NCBI GenBank assembly: GCA_035524795.1
Contig: DATKOF010000030.1
Span: 1-59,189 of the forward strand
Length of the DNA: 59,189 nt
From: DATKOF01 sp035524795
Lineage (GTDB): Bacteria > Pseudomonadota > Gammaproteobacteria > Burkholderiales > SG8-41
Reading direction: 5' to 3'
In this document: piece after piece, positions 30,036-39,148 of the stretch
How the letters are laid out: every line of letters begins with the position of its first letter
Position numbering within the stretch: position 1 is the first letter of the stretch
Notes under the pieces: model-generated
The model's database searches: none
The model's input: only the letters and a program-made list of their open reading frames with translations
What the model was told of the DNA's origin: nothing
Position numbers and translations under genes: made by a program

Positions 30036-30337
30036 TGCTCTACGCGATTGTCTGCACCGACGTTCCGGACAGCCTGGGCAAGCGCCTGCCAGCGCGTTCC
30101 GCGCACCTGGCGCGCCTCGCCGAACTGCAAAACCAGGGCAGACTGCTGCTGGCAGGGCCGTTCCCGGCGGTCGATAGCGTTGATCCCGGCCCCGCCGGCT
30201 TCAGCGGCAGCCTGATCGTCGCCGAATTCGACTCGCTCGCCACGGCGAACGCATGGGCGAATGCGGACCCCTACGTCAACGCCGGCGTATTTTCAGACGT
30301 TACGATAAAACCCTTCAGGAAAGTACTGCCGGCATGA
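30035..30337 (+). CDS. yciI: YciI family protein
   Basis: A 100-residue ferredoxin-like fold protein of the YciI/YCII family. The N-terminal strand MLYAIVCTD, helix RSAHLARLAELQNQGRLLLAGPF and DPYVNAGVF segment are typical; a His-Asp pair is proposed as a catalytic site in relatives. The real substrate is not known. It overlaps yciB by one base and bolA by four (ATGA). Confidence 0.9.
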   Translation: MLYAIVCTDVPDSLGKRLPARSAHLARLAELQNQGRLLLAGPFPAVDSVDPGPAGFSGSLIVAEFDSLATANAWANADPYVNAGVFSDVTIKPFRKVLPA

Positions 30338-30606
30338 ACACTGTCGTCGAACGCATCGAACAAAAGCTCGCGGCGCTGACGCCCGCGCAAATCGACCTGC
30401 GCGACGAAAGCGAAGCGCACGCCGGCCATCCCGGAGCGGCGCGCGGCGGCGGCCATTACCGGCTGATCATCGTTTCCCCCCGGTTTTCCGGCAAATCCAC
30501 GCAACTGCGGCACCGCATGGTATATTCCGCCCTCGGCGATATGATGCAGCGTGAAATCCACGCGCTTTCGATCAAGGCTTATGCTCCGGACGAAATCAAA
30601 ATCTGA
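30334..30606 (+). CDS. bolA: BolA family protein
   Basis: A 90-residue BolA-type protein (class II KH-like fold) that usually partners a monothiol glutaredoxin in Fe-S trafficking, or regulates envelope genes. Motifs: IEQKLAALTPAQIDLRDESEAHAGH with the conserved His, HYRLIIVSPRFSGKSTQLRHRMVYSALGDMM (in two parts), and IHALSIKAYAPDE. The start overlaps the yciI stop; a longer frame exists but is not credible. Confidence 0.93.
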   Translation: MNTVVERIEQKLAALTPAQIDLRDESEAHAGHPGAARGGGHYRLIIVSPRFSGKSTQLRHRMVYSALGDMMQREIHALSIKAYAPDEIKI

Positions 30607-30631
30607 TCCGTTTCACAACCAAGGGACCATC

Positions 30632-31450
30632 ATGAAAGTAACCAAAGCTTCACATATTTCGACATTGACGGCGGCCGGCATTTTCGCGCTGGCTGCCTGT
30701 GGCGCGCAGGCCGACGATAGCGTCAAGGTCAATGGCCAGCTCATCCCGCAAAGCCGTTTCGATCTTCTCCTCAAGCAGGCCACGCAACATGCGCAACAGA
30801 AAGACTCGCCGGAACTGAGGAACGCGATACGCGACCGGCTGATCGACTTCGAGATCATGACCCAGGAAGCCGTAAACAAGGGGCTCGACAGGAATCCCGA
30901 CGTCGCCGCCAGGATCGACATGCAGCGCGAGCAGGCGCTGGTAGACGCCTTCGCACAGGACTATGTCAAGAACCATCCGGTCAGCGAAGATACCCTGAAG
31001 CAGGAATATGACCGCATCAAATCCGGCCTCGCCGACAAAAAAGAATACAAGGTCAGACACATTCTTGTGAAGACCGAGGCGGACGCGAAGAAAATCATCG
31101 AACAGCTGAAAGCCGGCCGTGGCTTTGAAAAACTCGCCAAGGAAAAATCCATCGATGCCGGAACCAAGGCCCAGGGCGGCGATCTCGGCGACTGGTTGCC
31201 GGAAACCGTTCCCCCGAACCAGGTGCCCGCCCCGTTCATCGATGCGGTGAAAAAACTGAAGAAAGGTGAGTACACACAGACCCCGGTGCAGACCCCGTTC
31301 GGCTGGCACATAATCCGGGTCGACGACGTGCGGCCGATTACAGTGCCGCCCTATGATGGGATCAAGGGGCAGTTGCAGCAGAGCCTGCAGAACGCCAACC
31401 TTAAAAAAGCCATTGACGATCTGCGCGCCAAAGCCAAGATCGAGCAATAG
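30632..31450 (+). CDS. PpiC-type periplasmic peptidyl-prolyl isomerase (lipoprotein candidate)
   Basis: A 272-residue SurA/PrsA-like chaperone. The signal segment ends ALAACGAQA, which can serve as a lipobox (LAAC) or a normal cleavage site. A SurA-like N-terminal helical domain (about 30-140) is followed by a parvulin domain beginning KEYKVRHILVKTEADAKKI and including GGDLGDWLPETVPP and TPFGWHIIRVDD. It follows bolA by 25 bases with AAGGGA before the ATG, and a terminator lies 22 bases after the stop, closing the yciB-yciI-bolA unit. Confidence 0.88.
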   Translation: MKVTKASHISTLTAAGIFALAACGAQADDSVKVNGQLIPQSRFDLLLKQATQHAQQKDSPELRNAIRDRLIDFEIMTQEAVNKGLDRNPDVAARIDMQREQALVDAFAQDYVKNHPVSEDTLKQEYDRIKSGLADKKEYKVRHILVKTEADAKKIIEQLKAGRGFEKLAKEKSIDAGTKAQGGDLGDWLPETVPPNQVPAPFIDAVKKLKKGEYTQTPVQTPFGWHIIRVDDVRPITVPPYDGIKGQLQQSLQNANLKKAIDDLRAKAKIEQ

Positions 31451-31472
31451 CAAAGCGGCAACACAGAATGTG

Positions 31473-31499
31473 AACGGCGCACTGCGGTGCGCCGTTTTT
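31473..31499 (+). terminator. Rho-independent terminator after the PpiC-type gene
   Basis: Stem AACGGCGCA (31473-31481) with TGCGCCGTT (31488-31496), loop CTGCGG, followed by T. On the opposite strand it lies at the end of purL, and the A-run on that side means it could act both ways. Confidence 0.8.
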
Positions 31500-31502
31500 A
31501 CA

Positions 31503-34500
31503 TCAGCCCGCCCAGCGCCGCGCGTTGCGGAACAGACGCAGCCACGGCGTATTCTCACCCCACTCGCGCGGATGCCATGAGTGCTGCACGGCGCGGAATA
31601 CCCGCTCCGGGTGCGGCATCAGCACGGTAAATCTGCCGTCGACCGTGGTCAGCCCCGTAACGCCCTGCGGCGAGCCGTTCGGGTTGTACGGATAGGTTTC
31701 AGTTGTGTTGCCGCGATTATCGACAAAGCGCAGCGTCACGTACGGTTGTGCCGCAGCGAGCTGCCGCGCGTCGCTGAACTCGGCATAACCCTCGCCGTGC
31801 GAGACCACGACCGGCAGACGGCTGCCCGCCATGCCATCGAAAAACAACGACGGCGACGGCGTCACCTCGACCAAGACGAAGCGCGCTTCGAATTGTTCCG
31901 AGCGGTTGCGCACGAAATGCGGCCAGTGCGCCGCGCCCGGAATGATCTCATGCAGGTTGCTCATCATCTGGCAGCCGTTGCAGATGCCGAGCGCGAAAGT
32001 GTCGGCGCGTCTGAAGAACGCCTCGAACTCGTCGCGCGCGCGCGGATTGAACAGCACCGACTTCGCCCAGCCCTCGCCCGCGCCGAGCACATCGCCATAG
32101 GAAAATCCGCCGCACGCGGCGAACCCCCTGAAACCGGCGAGGCTGGTGCGGCCGGCGATGACATCGCCCATGTGCACGTCGACCGCGTCGAAACCGGCGC
32201 GGTCGAACGCCGCGGCCATCTCGATCTGACCGTTGACGCCCTGCTCGCGCAGGATCGCGATGCGCGGCCGCGCCAGATTGACGAACGGCGCCGCGACATT
32301 CTCGGCAGAATCCTCGTTTAAGTTGAAGGTCAGACGCGGTGAAATCCCAAGATCACCGTCGTCGAGAATGCGGTCGTATTCCTGCTGCGCACAGTGCGGA
32401 TTGTCGCGCAGCTTCTGCATCTGATAAGTCGTCTCCGCCCACGCACGGTGCAGCTCGCTGCGCGATGCCGCCAGCAATTCGCGCGCTCCGGCCCGAATGA
32501 CGATTCGATCCGAGGCGGTGACTTTGCCGATGACGCGGCTCGCGATTTCAAGTCCCGCCTGTTTCAGCAACGCGAGCACGGCGTTGGCGTCGCCGTCCCT
32601 GACCTGGAGTACCGCGCCGAGTTCCTCATTGAACAGCGCCTCGATCGCCCGCGTGCTGTCAGCGTCGCCGGGGTCGAGTTCGACACCGCAGCGGCCGGCG
32701 AACGCCATTTCGCAGACCGTCGCGAACAGGCCGCCATCGGAGCGGTCATGATAGGCAAGAATAAAATCTTCACGGCTCAGTCGCTGGATCGCGCTGAAAA
32801 ACGCGCGCAACGCCTCCGGCTGATCGAGGTCGGGCGCAACATTGCCGGTTTGACCGTAGACCTGTGCCAGCGCCGAGCCGCCAAGTCGACAGCGGCCGAA
32901 TCCAAGATCGATCACGATCAAAACGGTGTCGCCGCAATCAGTGCGCAGCTGCGGCGTCAGCGTCCGGCGCGCATCAGTCACCGGCGCGAACGCCGACACG
33001 ATCAACGACACCGGCGCGATCACCTGCTTGGCGGCGCCGTCTTCCGTCCACGCCGTCTTCATCGACATCGAATCCTTGCCGACCGGAATGCTGACGCCGA
33101 GTCGCGGGCACAATTCCATGCCGACTGCGCGCACCGTGTCGTACAGCGCCGCGTCCTCGCCAGGATGGCCGGCCGCCGCCATCCAGTTTGCGGAGAGCTT
33201 GATGTCGCCGATGTCGCCGATCGCGGCGGCAGCGATATTGGTGATCGCCTCGCCGACCGCCATCCGTCCCGACGCCGGCGCATCGATCACCGCCAGCGGC
33301 GTGCGTTCGCCGACTGCGATCGCTTCGCCGCGGTATTCGCGGAAGCCGGACAGCGTCACCGCGACGTCGGCGACCGGCACCTGCCACGGTCCGACCATCT
33401 GATCGCGCGCGGTCATCCCGCCGACCGTGCGGTCGCCGATCGTGATCAGAAAAGTCTTGTCCGCGACCGCCGGCAATCGCAGCACGCGCAGGCAGGCTTC
33501 GCGCAGATCGATGTTCGCGGCGTCGAACGGCGGCAACGCCGTTGCGCGGCGCCTCACATCGCGCAGCATTTTGGGCGGCTTGCCGAGTAGCACCGACAGC
33601 TCCATGTCGATCGGCGTGTCGCCGAACGCCGGATCGGCAACGACCAGTCTGCCGTCGCCGGTGGCGTCGCCGACCACCGCGAACGGGCAGCGCTCGCGCT
33701 CGCAGATTTCGCGGAACACTTCGAGTTTGTCGGGCGCGATCGCGAGCACGTAGCGTTCCTGCGCCTCGTTGCACCAGATCTGCAGCGGCGACATGCCCGG
33801 CTCCTCGCTCGGGATTGCGCGCAGATCGAATCGGCCGCCGCAATTTGCGCCGTGCACCATCTCCGGCAACGCGTTCGACAGGCCGCCGGCGCCGACGTCG
33901 TGGATCGACAGGATCGGATTGCCGGCACCGAGCGCCCAGCAGCGGTCGATCACCTCCTGCGCGCGGCGCTGCATCTCGGCGTTGCCGCGCTGCACCGAAT
34001 CGAAATCGAGGTCTTCGATATTGCTGCCGGCCTGCAGGCTCGACGCCGCGCCGCCGCCGAGTCCGATCAGCATGCCCGGTCCACCGAGCTGGATCAGCGG
34101 CGTCCCCGCGCCGAACTCGCGTTTGTATGCATGCTGCGCCGAAATGTTGCCGACGCCGCCGGCGATCATGATCGGCTTGTGATAGCCGCGCATTTCACCG
34201 GCAACCCGCTGTTCATAAGTACGGAAGTAGCCGCACAGATTGGGGCGCCCGAATTCGTTGTTGAACGCCGCGCCGCCGATCGGCCCGTCGAGCATGATCT
34301 GCAGCGCCGACGCGATGCGCCGCGGCCGGCCGTATCCGCCGGATTCGCCGCCTTCCCACGGCTGGATGAAACCGGGGATTTCGAGGTTGGACACGGTGAA
34401 GCCGGCAAGCCCAGCTTTGGGTTTGGCGCCGCGGCCGGTCGCGCCCTCGTCGCGGATCTCGCCGCCGACACCGGTCGCTGCGCCGGGGAAAGGCGAGATT

Positions 34501-35393
34501 GCGGTCGGATGATTGTGGGTCTCGACCTTGATCAGAAAGTGGACGTCGTCATCGACGTAACGATAACCGCCGTCGGGCGCGGGATAAAAGCGCGCGGCGC
34601 GCGCGCCTTCGATGATCGCCGCGTTGTCGGCATAGGCGACGACCGTGCCGCGCGGATTTTCCTGATGGGTATGGCGGATCATTGCGAACAGCGACCGCTG
34701 CTGCGGCTGGCCGTCGATGATCCAGTCGGCGTTGAAAATCTTGTGACGGCAATGTTCGGAGTTGGCCTGCGCAAACATCATCAATTCGACATCGGTCGGA
34801 TTGCGCCCGAGCTGCGAAAAGCTGCGCCACAGATAATCGATCTCGTCATCCGACAGCGCCAGCCCCATTTCGCGGTTGGCGTCCTGCAGCGTCTGAACGC
34901 CGCCGCTCAGGATATCGACCGTTCGCAGCGGCTGTGCCGGATAGCGCCGGAACAACCGGTCGGCTGCATCAAAATTTTCCAGCACGGTCTCGGTCATCCG
35001 GTCGTGGATCAGCGGCAGCGCCACGCCGGCATCGGCGGCGCCGGCAAAACGCCAGGCGACGCCGCGCTCGATGCGCTCGACGGCGGACAGTCCGCAATGA
35101 TGAGCAATGTCGGTCGCTTTCGACGACCACGGCGAAATCGTGCCCAGACGCGGCACCACCAGCAGCAGCCTGCCGCCGCCCGCCGCGGCATTCGCCGCAG
35201 GACCGTAGGTCAGCAGGCGTTCGAGCACCGCGCTTTCGCGCGCGTCGAGCGGGCGGCTGATACTGACGAAATGCCAGAACTCGGCGCCGATGGCGGAAGA
35301 TTCGGAACCGGCCTCGCGCAAAGCCTGCTGGAGCTTGTTTAAGCGGAATTCAGAAAGGGCGTTGCGCCCGCGCAATCTCAGAAACTGCGGCAT
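31503..35393 (-). CDS. purL: Phosphoribosylformylglycinamidine synthase
   Basis: Purine biosynthesis, FGAR to FGAM using glutamine and ATP. At 1296 residues it is the large single-chain form: N-terminal PurS-like region, two ATP/synthetase units (for example VETHNHPTAISPFPGAATGVGGEIRDEGATGRGAKPKAG in pieces, SIHDVGAGGLSNALPEM), and a C-terminal glutamine amidotransferase with the nucleophile in LGICNGCQMM and catalytic PHPERVFR. The ATG at 35393 gives MPQFLRLRG. It is divergent from the NAD(P)HX repair gene, which begins 72 bases away. Confidence 0.96.
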   Translation of the reverse strand: MPQFLRLRGRNALSEFRLNKLQQALREAGSESSAIGAEFWHFVSISRPLDARESAVLERLLTYGPAANAAAGGGRLLLVVPRLGTISPWSSKATDIAHHCGLSAVERIERGVAWRFAGAADAGVALPLIHDRMTETVLENFDAADRLFRRYPAQPLRTVDILSGGVQTLQDANREMGLALSDDEIDYLWRSFSQLGRNPTDVELMMFAQANSEHCRHKIFNADWIIDGQPQQRSLFAMIRHTHQENPRGTVVAYADNAAIIEGARAARFYPAPDGGYRYVDDDVHFLIKVETHNHPTAISPFPGAATGVGGEIRDEGATGRGAKPKAGLAGFTVSNLEIPGFIQPWEGGESGGYGRPRRIASALQIMLDGPIGGAAFNNEFGRPNLCGYFRTYEQRVAGEMRGYHKPIMIAGGVGNISAQHAYKREFGAGTPLIQLGGPGMLIGLGGGAASSLQAGSNIEDLDFDSVQRGNAEMQRRAQEVIDRCWALGAGNPILSIHDVGAGGLSNALPEMVHGANCGGRFDLRAIPSEEPGMSPLQIWCNEAQERYVLAIAPDKLEVFREICERERCPFAVVGDATGDGRLVVADPAFGDTPIDMELSVLLGKPPKMLRDVRRRATALPPFDAANIDLREACLRVLRLPAVADKTFLITIGDRTVGGMTARDQMVGPWQVPVADVAVTLSGFREYRGEAIAVGERTPLAVIDAPASGRMAVGEAITNIAAAAIGDIGDIKLSANWMAAAGHPGEDAALYDTVRAVGMELCPRLGVSIPVGKDSMSMKTAWTEDGAAKQVIAPVSLIVSAFAPVTDARRTLTPQLRTDCGDTVLIVIDLGFGRCRLGGSALAQVYGQTGNVAPDLDQPEALRAFFSAIQRLSREDFILAYHDRSDGGLFATVCEMAFAGRCGVELDPGDADSTRAIEALFNEELGAVLQVRDGDANAVLALLKQAGLEIASRVIGKVTASDRIVIRAGARELLAASRSELHRAWAETTYQMQKLRDNPHCAQQEYDRILDDGDLGISPRLTFNLNEDSAENVAAPFVNLARPRIAILREQGVNGQIEMAAAFDRAGFDAVDVHMGDVIAGRTSLAGFRGFAACGGFSYGDVLGAGEGWAKSVLFNPRARDEFEAFFRRADTFALGICNGCQMMSNLHEIIPGAAHWPHFVRNRSEQFEARFVLVEVTPSPSLFFDGMAGSRLPVVVSHGEGYAEFSDARQLAAAQPYVTLRFVDNRGNTTETYPYNPNGSPQGVTGLTTVDGRFTVLMPHPERVFRAVQHSWHPREWGENTPWLRLFRNARRWAG

Positions 35394-35465
35394 GAAGTCA
35401 GCGCGATCCGATAAAACCGGATTTTACCCGAATCCGCATAGCGGCGTTGTAAACTAGGACACAAT

Positions 35466-36938
35466 ATGACTTTTTCATCCGCCGTTTACGTTCCGATCTG
35501 CCGCCGCGCCGAAATTCGCGCGATCGAAGGCAAAGCCGGGCCGGGACTGATGGAGCGCGCCGGACTGGCCGCGGCGCAGATCGCGCGCGATTTAAACGTC
35601 AATCACGGGCACGGCGTGCTGGTCGTCGCCGGTCCCGGCAACAACGGCGGCGACGCGTTCGTCGCCGCGCGCCACCTCAAGGCATGGAGAGACAGGATCG
35701 AGGTCGTGTTTGCCGGCGATGCGGCAAAACTGTCCGCGGAAGCCAGAAGCGCATTCGACGCATGGCGCGATGGCGGCGGTTCGGTAATGACCACGATTCC
35801 GGACGGGCGACGCTGGGACCTCGTTGTCGACGGCCTGTTCGGCATCGGGCTGCAGCGCGCGCTGGATGGAAAATTCGCCGCGCTGGTGCAGGCGATCAAT
35901 GCGATCGATGCGCCGGTGCTGGCGCTCGACGTGCCGAGCGGGCTCGACGCCGATACCGGCCGCGTGCCCGGCGGCGCGGTGCAGGCGGAACACACCGCAA
36001 CCTTCATCGCGTTGAAGCCCGGCCTGCTTACGCTCGACGGTCCCGACTATTGCGGACAAATCCACCTCTGTCCTCTCGATATCGACTCCGCCGTGCTCGG
36101 CGCGCCGCGCGGCACGACGATAGGCGACGACGTCATCAGGAATATATTGCCAACGCGGCGCAACAACAGCCACAAAGGCGACTACGGTGACGTCGGCATC
36201 CTCGGCGGCGCGCACGGGATGGCCGGCGCGGCACTGCTCGCCGCACGCGCCGCGCTGAAGCTCGGCGCCGGCCGCGTCTATGCCGGATTGCTCGACGGCG
36301 CGCCGCCGTACGATCCGGCGCAGCCGGAACTGATGCTGCGCTCCGCAGATGAATTGCTGAAACTGCCGCTGAACTGCCTCGCCATCGGTCCGGGACTCGG
36401 TCAGTCGCCGGACGCCTTTCAACTCGTCGGCGCCGCACTGCAAACTGCGGCGCCGCTGATCATCGATGCCGATGCGCTGAATCTGATCGCCGCCGCCGAA
36501 AAACTCCGCGACGCCGTCAAGCGGCGAACTGCATCGACCGTGCTGACGCCGCATCCCGCCGAGGCGGCGCGGCTGCTCGGCTGCACCACCGCCGAGGTGC
36601 AGGCCGACCGCGTCAGCACGGCGTGCGAAATCGCGGCGCGTTATCGCGCCTGCACGGTGCTGAAAGGCGCGGGCAGCGTCTGCGCAATGCCGGACGGCGC
36701 GTGGCGCATCAACACCACCGGCAACCCCGGCATGGCGAGCGCCGGCATGGGCGATGCATTGACCGGCATGATCGCGGCGTTGATCGCCCAGGACGCCGCC
36801 GCGGAACAGGCGCTGCCCGCCGCAGTGCATCTGCACGGCGCGGCGGCCGACGATCTCGCGGCCAACGGCGCGGGCCCTGTCGGCATCACTGCGAGCGAAG
36901 TGATCACCGCCGCCCGCGCGCGGCTGAACCACCGATAA
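35466..36938 (+). CDS. nnr: Bifunctional NAD(P)H-hydrate epimerase/dehydratase
   Basis: Repairs damaged hydrated NAD(P)H. The N-terminal epimerase (YjeF_N, about 1-215) has VVAGPGNNGGDAFVAARHL and ALDVPSGLDADTG. The C-terminal ADP-dependent dehydratase (about 225-490) has GDYGDVGILGGAHGMAGAALLAARAAL (in parts), VLTPHPAEAARLLG, KGAGSVCAMPDG and GMASAGMGDALTGMIAAL. The 490-residue fusion is the standard bacterial form. The C-terminal gene usually precedes tsaE; here a fluoride-responsive unit follows instead. Confidence 0.94.
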   Translation: MTFSSAVYVPICRRAEIRAIEGKAGPGLMERAGLAAAQIARDLNVNHGHGVLVVAGPGNNGGDAFVAARHLKAWRDRIEVVFAGDAAKLSAEARSAFDAWRDGGGSVMTTIPDGRRWDLVVDGLFGIGLQRALDGKFAALVQAINAIDAPVLALDVPSGLDADTGRVPGGAVQAEHTATFIALKPGLLTLDGPDYCGQIHLCPLDIDSAVLGAPRGTTIGDDVIRNILPTRRNNSHKGDYGDVGILGGAHGMAGAALLAARAALKLGAGRVYAGLLDGAPPYDPAQPELMLRSADELLKLPLNCLAIGPGLGQSPDAFQLVGAALQTAAPLIIDADALNLIAAAEKLRDAVKRRTASTVLTPHPAEAARLLGCTTAEVQADRVSTACEIAARYRACTVLKGAGSVCAMPDGAWRINTTGNPGMASAGMGDALTGMIAALIAQDAAAEQALPAAVHLHGAAADDLAANGAGPVGITASEVITAARARLNHR

Positions 36939-36984
36939 CGGCGTTGATAGCCGCGCCGCGACACGCTACAATCGCGGCGTCGTT

Positions 36985-37080
36985 CAGGAGATGGCATGCC
37001 TCCTGTCCCAACCGCCCTCGAAGCTTCAGTGGGCTGATGATGCCTACATGTTTCACCGTCCGGCGGTGGAAATGTAGGCG
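36985..37080 (+). promoter_or_regulatory. Fluoride riboswitch (crcB RNA motif) with expression-platform hairpin
   Basis: The aptamer spans 36985-37047: stem CAGGAG/CTCCTG around ATGGCATGC, then CCCAACCGCCC, a hairpin arm ending GGGC, and the hallmark TGATGATGCCTAC. Bases GGCAT can form the pseudoknot with ATGCC. The 3' aptamer end GCCTACAT (37042-37049) is perfectly complementary to ATGTAGGC (37072-37079), so an alternative hairpin competes with the ligand-bound fold. Lack of a strong T-run suggests translational control or weak termination. crcB starts 53 bases on. Confidence 0.93.
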
Positions 37081-37132
37081 GTTTCTGCACCTACCCCACC
37101 CCGATAACAAGCAACAAGGACTGGGGGTAATC

Positions 37133-37528
37133 ATGAATTTTTTCAGTTGGCTTGCGGTGGGGGCCGGCGGCATCGCCGGCTGCTGGCTGCGCTGGTGGTT
37201 CAACATCACGCTGACGCCGCTGTTTCCCACGCTGCCGCTCGGCACGCTCGCCTCGAATCTGGTCGCCGGTTTTCTGATGGGCATTTCGATGGAACTGTTC
37301 GCGCGCTACGCCTCGATACCGCCGGAAATCCGGCTGCTGGTCACGACCGGTTTTCTGGGCGGCCTGTCGACCTTCTCCACCTTCTCGGCCGATGTCGTCA
37401 CATTGCTGTCACGTCAGGAATATCTGTGGGGCACGATCGCAATCATCGTGCATGTGGCCGGTTCGATCGTGCTGACCGTACTCGGCATCCTGGCTGCCCG
37501 CTTACTGTTCTCAGGAGGCGCATCATGA
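37133..37528 (+). CDS. crcB: Fluoride exporter CrcB/Fluc
   Basis: Small dual-topology fluoride channel, 131 residues, four membrane helices. Motifs: GGIAGCWLRWWFN, GTLASNLVAGFLMGI (Asn polarity track) and GFLGGLSTFSTFS, the sequence with the Phe box and central sodium site. The ATG after GGGGGTAATC is chosen. It is preceded by a fluoride riboswitch and overlaps the DUF190 gene by ATGA, so both are probably induced by fluoride. Confidence 0.95.
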   Translation: MNFFSWLAVGAGGIAGCWLRWWFNITLTPLFPTLPLGTLASNLVAGFLMGISMELFARYASIPPEIRLLVTTGFLGGLSTFSTFSADVVTLLSRQEYLWGTIAIIVHVAGSIVLTVLGILAARLLFSGGAS

Positions 37529-37848
37529 AAGGCGTGTTACTCAAATTCTACATGCATGAAAACCGCAAGCACCACCATATACTGCTTTACGAATGGCTGA
37601 TCGAACAGGCGAAGAAACTTGGCATCGGCGGTGGCACGGTGCTCCGCGGCATTGCGGGTTTCGGCCGCCACGGCATCCTGCATGAACAACATTTTCTGGA
37701 ACTTGCCGGCGACCTGCCGCTTGAAGTCGAAATCCTGGCCGATGAACAGGAGGCGGAAAAACTGCTGCAGTTGATCGCCAGAGAAAACATCAGCATGGTT
37801 TACGTCAAGATCCCGGCTGAAATCGGCACCATCAACGGCAACGCTTGA
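37525..37848 (+). CDS. DUF190 family protein linked to crcB
   Basis: A 107-residue cytoplasmic protein of DUF190, resembling PII-like ferredoxin folds. Segments are MKGVLLKFYMHENRKHH, YEWLIEQAKKLGIGGGTVLRGIAGFG and ILADEQEAEKLLQLI with IPAEIG. DUF190 genes often lie next to crcB, and in some bacteria the pair is fused, so a regulatory or sensing role in fluoride export is plausible but unproven. The start overlaps the crcB stop. Confidence 0.85.
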   Translation: MKGVLLKFYMHENRKHHHILLYEWLIEQAKKLGIGGGTVLRGIAGFGRHGILHEQHFLELAGDLPLEVEILADEQEAEKLLQLIARENISMVYVKIPAEIGTINGNA

Positions 37849-37857
37849 TCGCGTCCG

Positions 37858-39072
37858 ATGGAGTCGCCCGCCAACAGTCCCCGCAATTCGCGCTGGCTCA
37901 ACCGCACCGTGCTCGGCGTCGGGCTGGCCTCGCTGCTCAGCGACTGGTCGCACGAAATCGCGACTGCGGTGCTGCCCGCGTTTCTGGCGACGCTCGGCGC
38001 GGCCGCGGTGTGGCTGGGACTGATCGAAGGCGTCGCCGACGGCCTGTCGAGCTTCGCCAAGATGGCGTCCGGCTTCTACACCGACAAACTGCGGCGGCGC
38101 AAACCGATCGCCGTCATCGGCTATCTGGTCACCGCGTTCGGCACCGCATCGTTCGGCCTGGCGACCGCGGCGTGGCACATCCTGATTTCGCGCGCGTGCG
38201 CGTGGCTGGGCCGCGGCGTCCGCACACCGGTGCGCAAGGCATTGCTGGCCGCCGCGGTGACGCGCGAAACCTACGGCCGTGCATTCGGCTTTGAGCGCAT
38301 GATGGACACGCTGGGCGCGATCATCGGCCCGGCGAGCGCGTTCGTGCTGCTCGAAGCGCTGAATCACCGCTACCCGGCGCTGTTCGCCGTCACGCTGATT
38401 CCCGGCCTCGCCGCCGCGGCGATGATCGCCTTCATGGTCAGGGAAAAGGAACGCGCGCCGGTGCCGTACATTTCGTTCGGGGACAGATTGCGTCTGCTGC
38501 CGCCGGCCTACAGGAAAATGCTGCTCGGCGTCGGCCTGTTCGGAATGGGCGCCTTCGCCCACACACTGCTGATCCTGCTCGCGACGGAAAAACTGACGCC
38601 GGCGCTCGGCGCGCCCAAGGCGGCGAGCGTCGCCGTTGCGCTGTACGTGCTGCACAATATTTTTTACGCATCGTTTGCGTTCATCGGCGGCTGGCTCGGC
38701 GACCGTCTTCCGAAGAACCGCCTGCTGGCGATCGGCTATTCGCTGTCCGCGCTGATGTCGTTCTGCATCATCCTGCTGCCGGCGAACGTCGGCACGCTGG
38801 CGCTGATTTTCATTCTGGGCGGCGCCAACGTCGCGCTCGAAGAAACGCTGGAGGATTCGCTGTGCGCGGAAATCGTGCCCGACGCCCATCACGGCGTCGC
38901 GTTCGGCACGCTGGCCACCGTCAACGGCGTCGGCGATTTTATTTCCAGCATCGCCGTCGGCGCATTGTGGACCGCGTTCGGCACCTCGGTGGCCTTCGGC
39001 TACAGCGCGGCGCTGTCCCTGCTCGGCGCGCTGCTGGTGTTCAGAGTGCGGCCGGCATCTGCAGCGGCATGA
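37858..39072 (+). CDS. MFS transporter
   Basis: A 404-residue major facilitator with about 12 hydrophobic helices. The first conserved region is LLSDWSHEIATAVLPAFLATLG, followed by DKLRRRKP (loop 2-3 signature) and RGVRTPVRKALLAAAV. A helix-loop symmetrical second half begins near residue 205. Substrate unknown; the LSDWSHE beginning resembles a group of uncharacterised bacterial MFS proteins. The gene starts nine bases after DUF190, so it may belong to the fluoride-responsive transcript, although no fluoride role is shown by sequence. Confidence 0.85.
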   Translation: MESPANSPRNSRWLNRTVLGVGLASLLSDWSHEIATAVLPAFLATLGAAAVWLGLIEGVADGLSSFAKMASGFYTDKLRRRKPIAVIGYLVTAFGTASFGLATAAWHILISRACAWLGRGVRTPVRKALLAAAVTRETYGRAFGFERMMDTLGAIIGPASAFVLLEALNHRYPALFAVTLIPGLAAAAMIAFMVREKERAPVPYISFGDRLRLLPPAYRKMLLGVGLFGMGAFAHTLLILLATEKLTPALGAPKAASVAVALYVLHNIFYASFAFIGGWLGDRLPKNRLLAIGYSLSALMSFCIILLPANVGTLALIFILGGANVALEETLEDSLCAEIVPDAHHGVAFGTLATVNGVGDFISSIAVGALWTAFGTSVAFGYSAALSLLGALLVFRVRPASAAA

Positions 39073-39148
39073 CGCGCCGCTCCTGTTCCGCCTTCCATCG
39101 CGGCAACTGATCTTCCTGTAGAATCCGCATTTTTTCACGATCCGGGCC

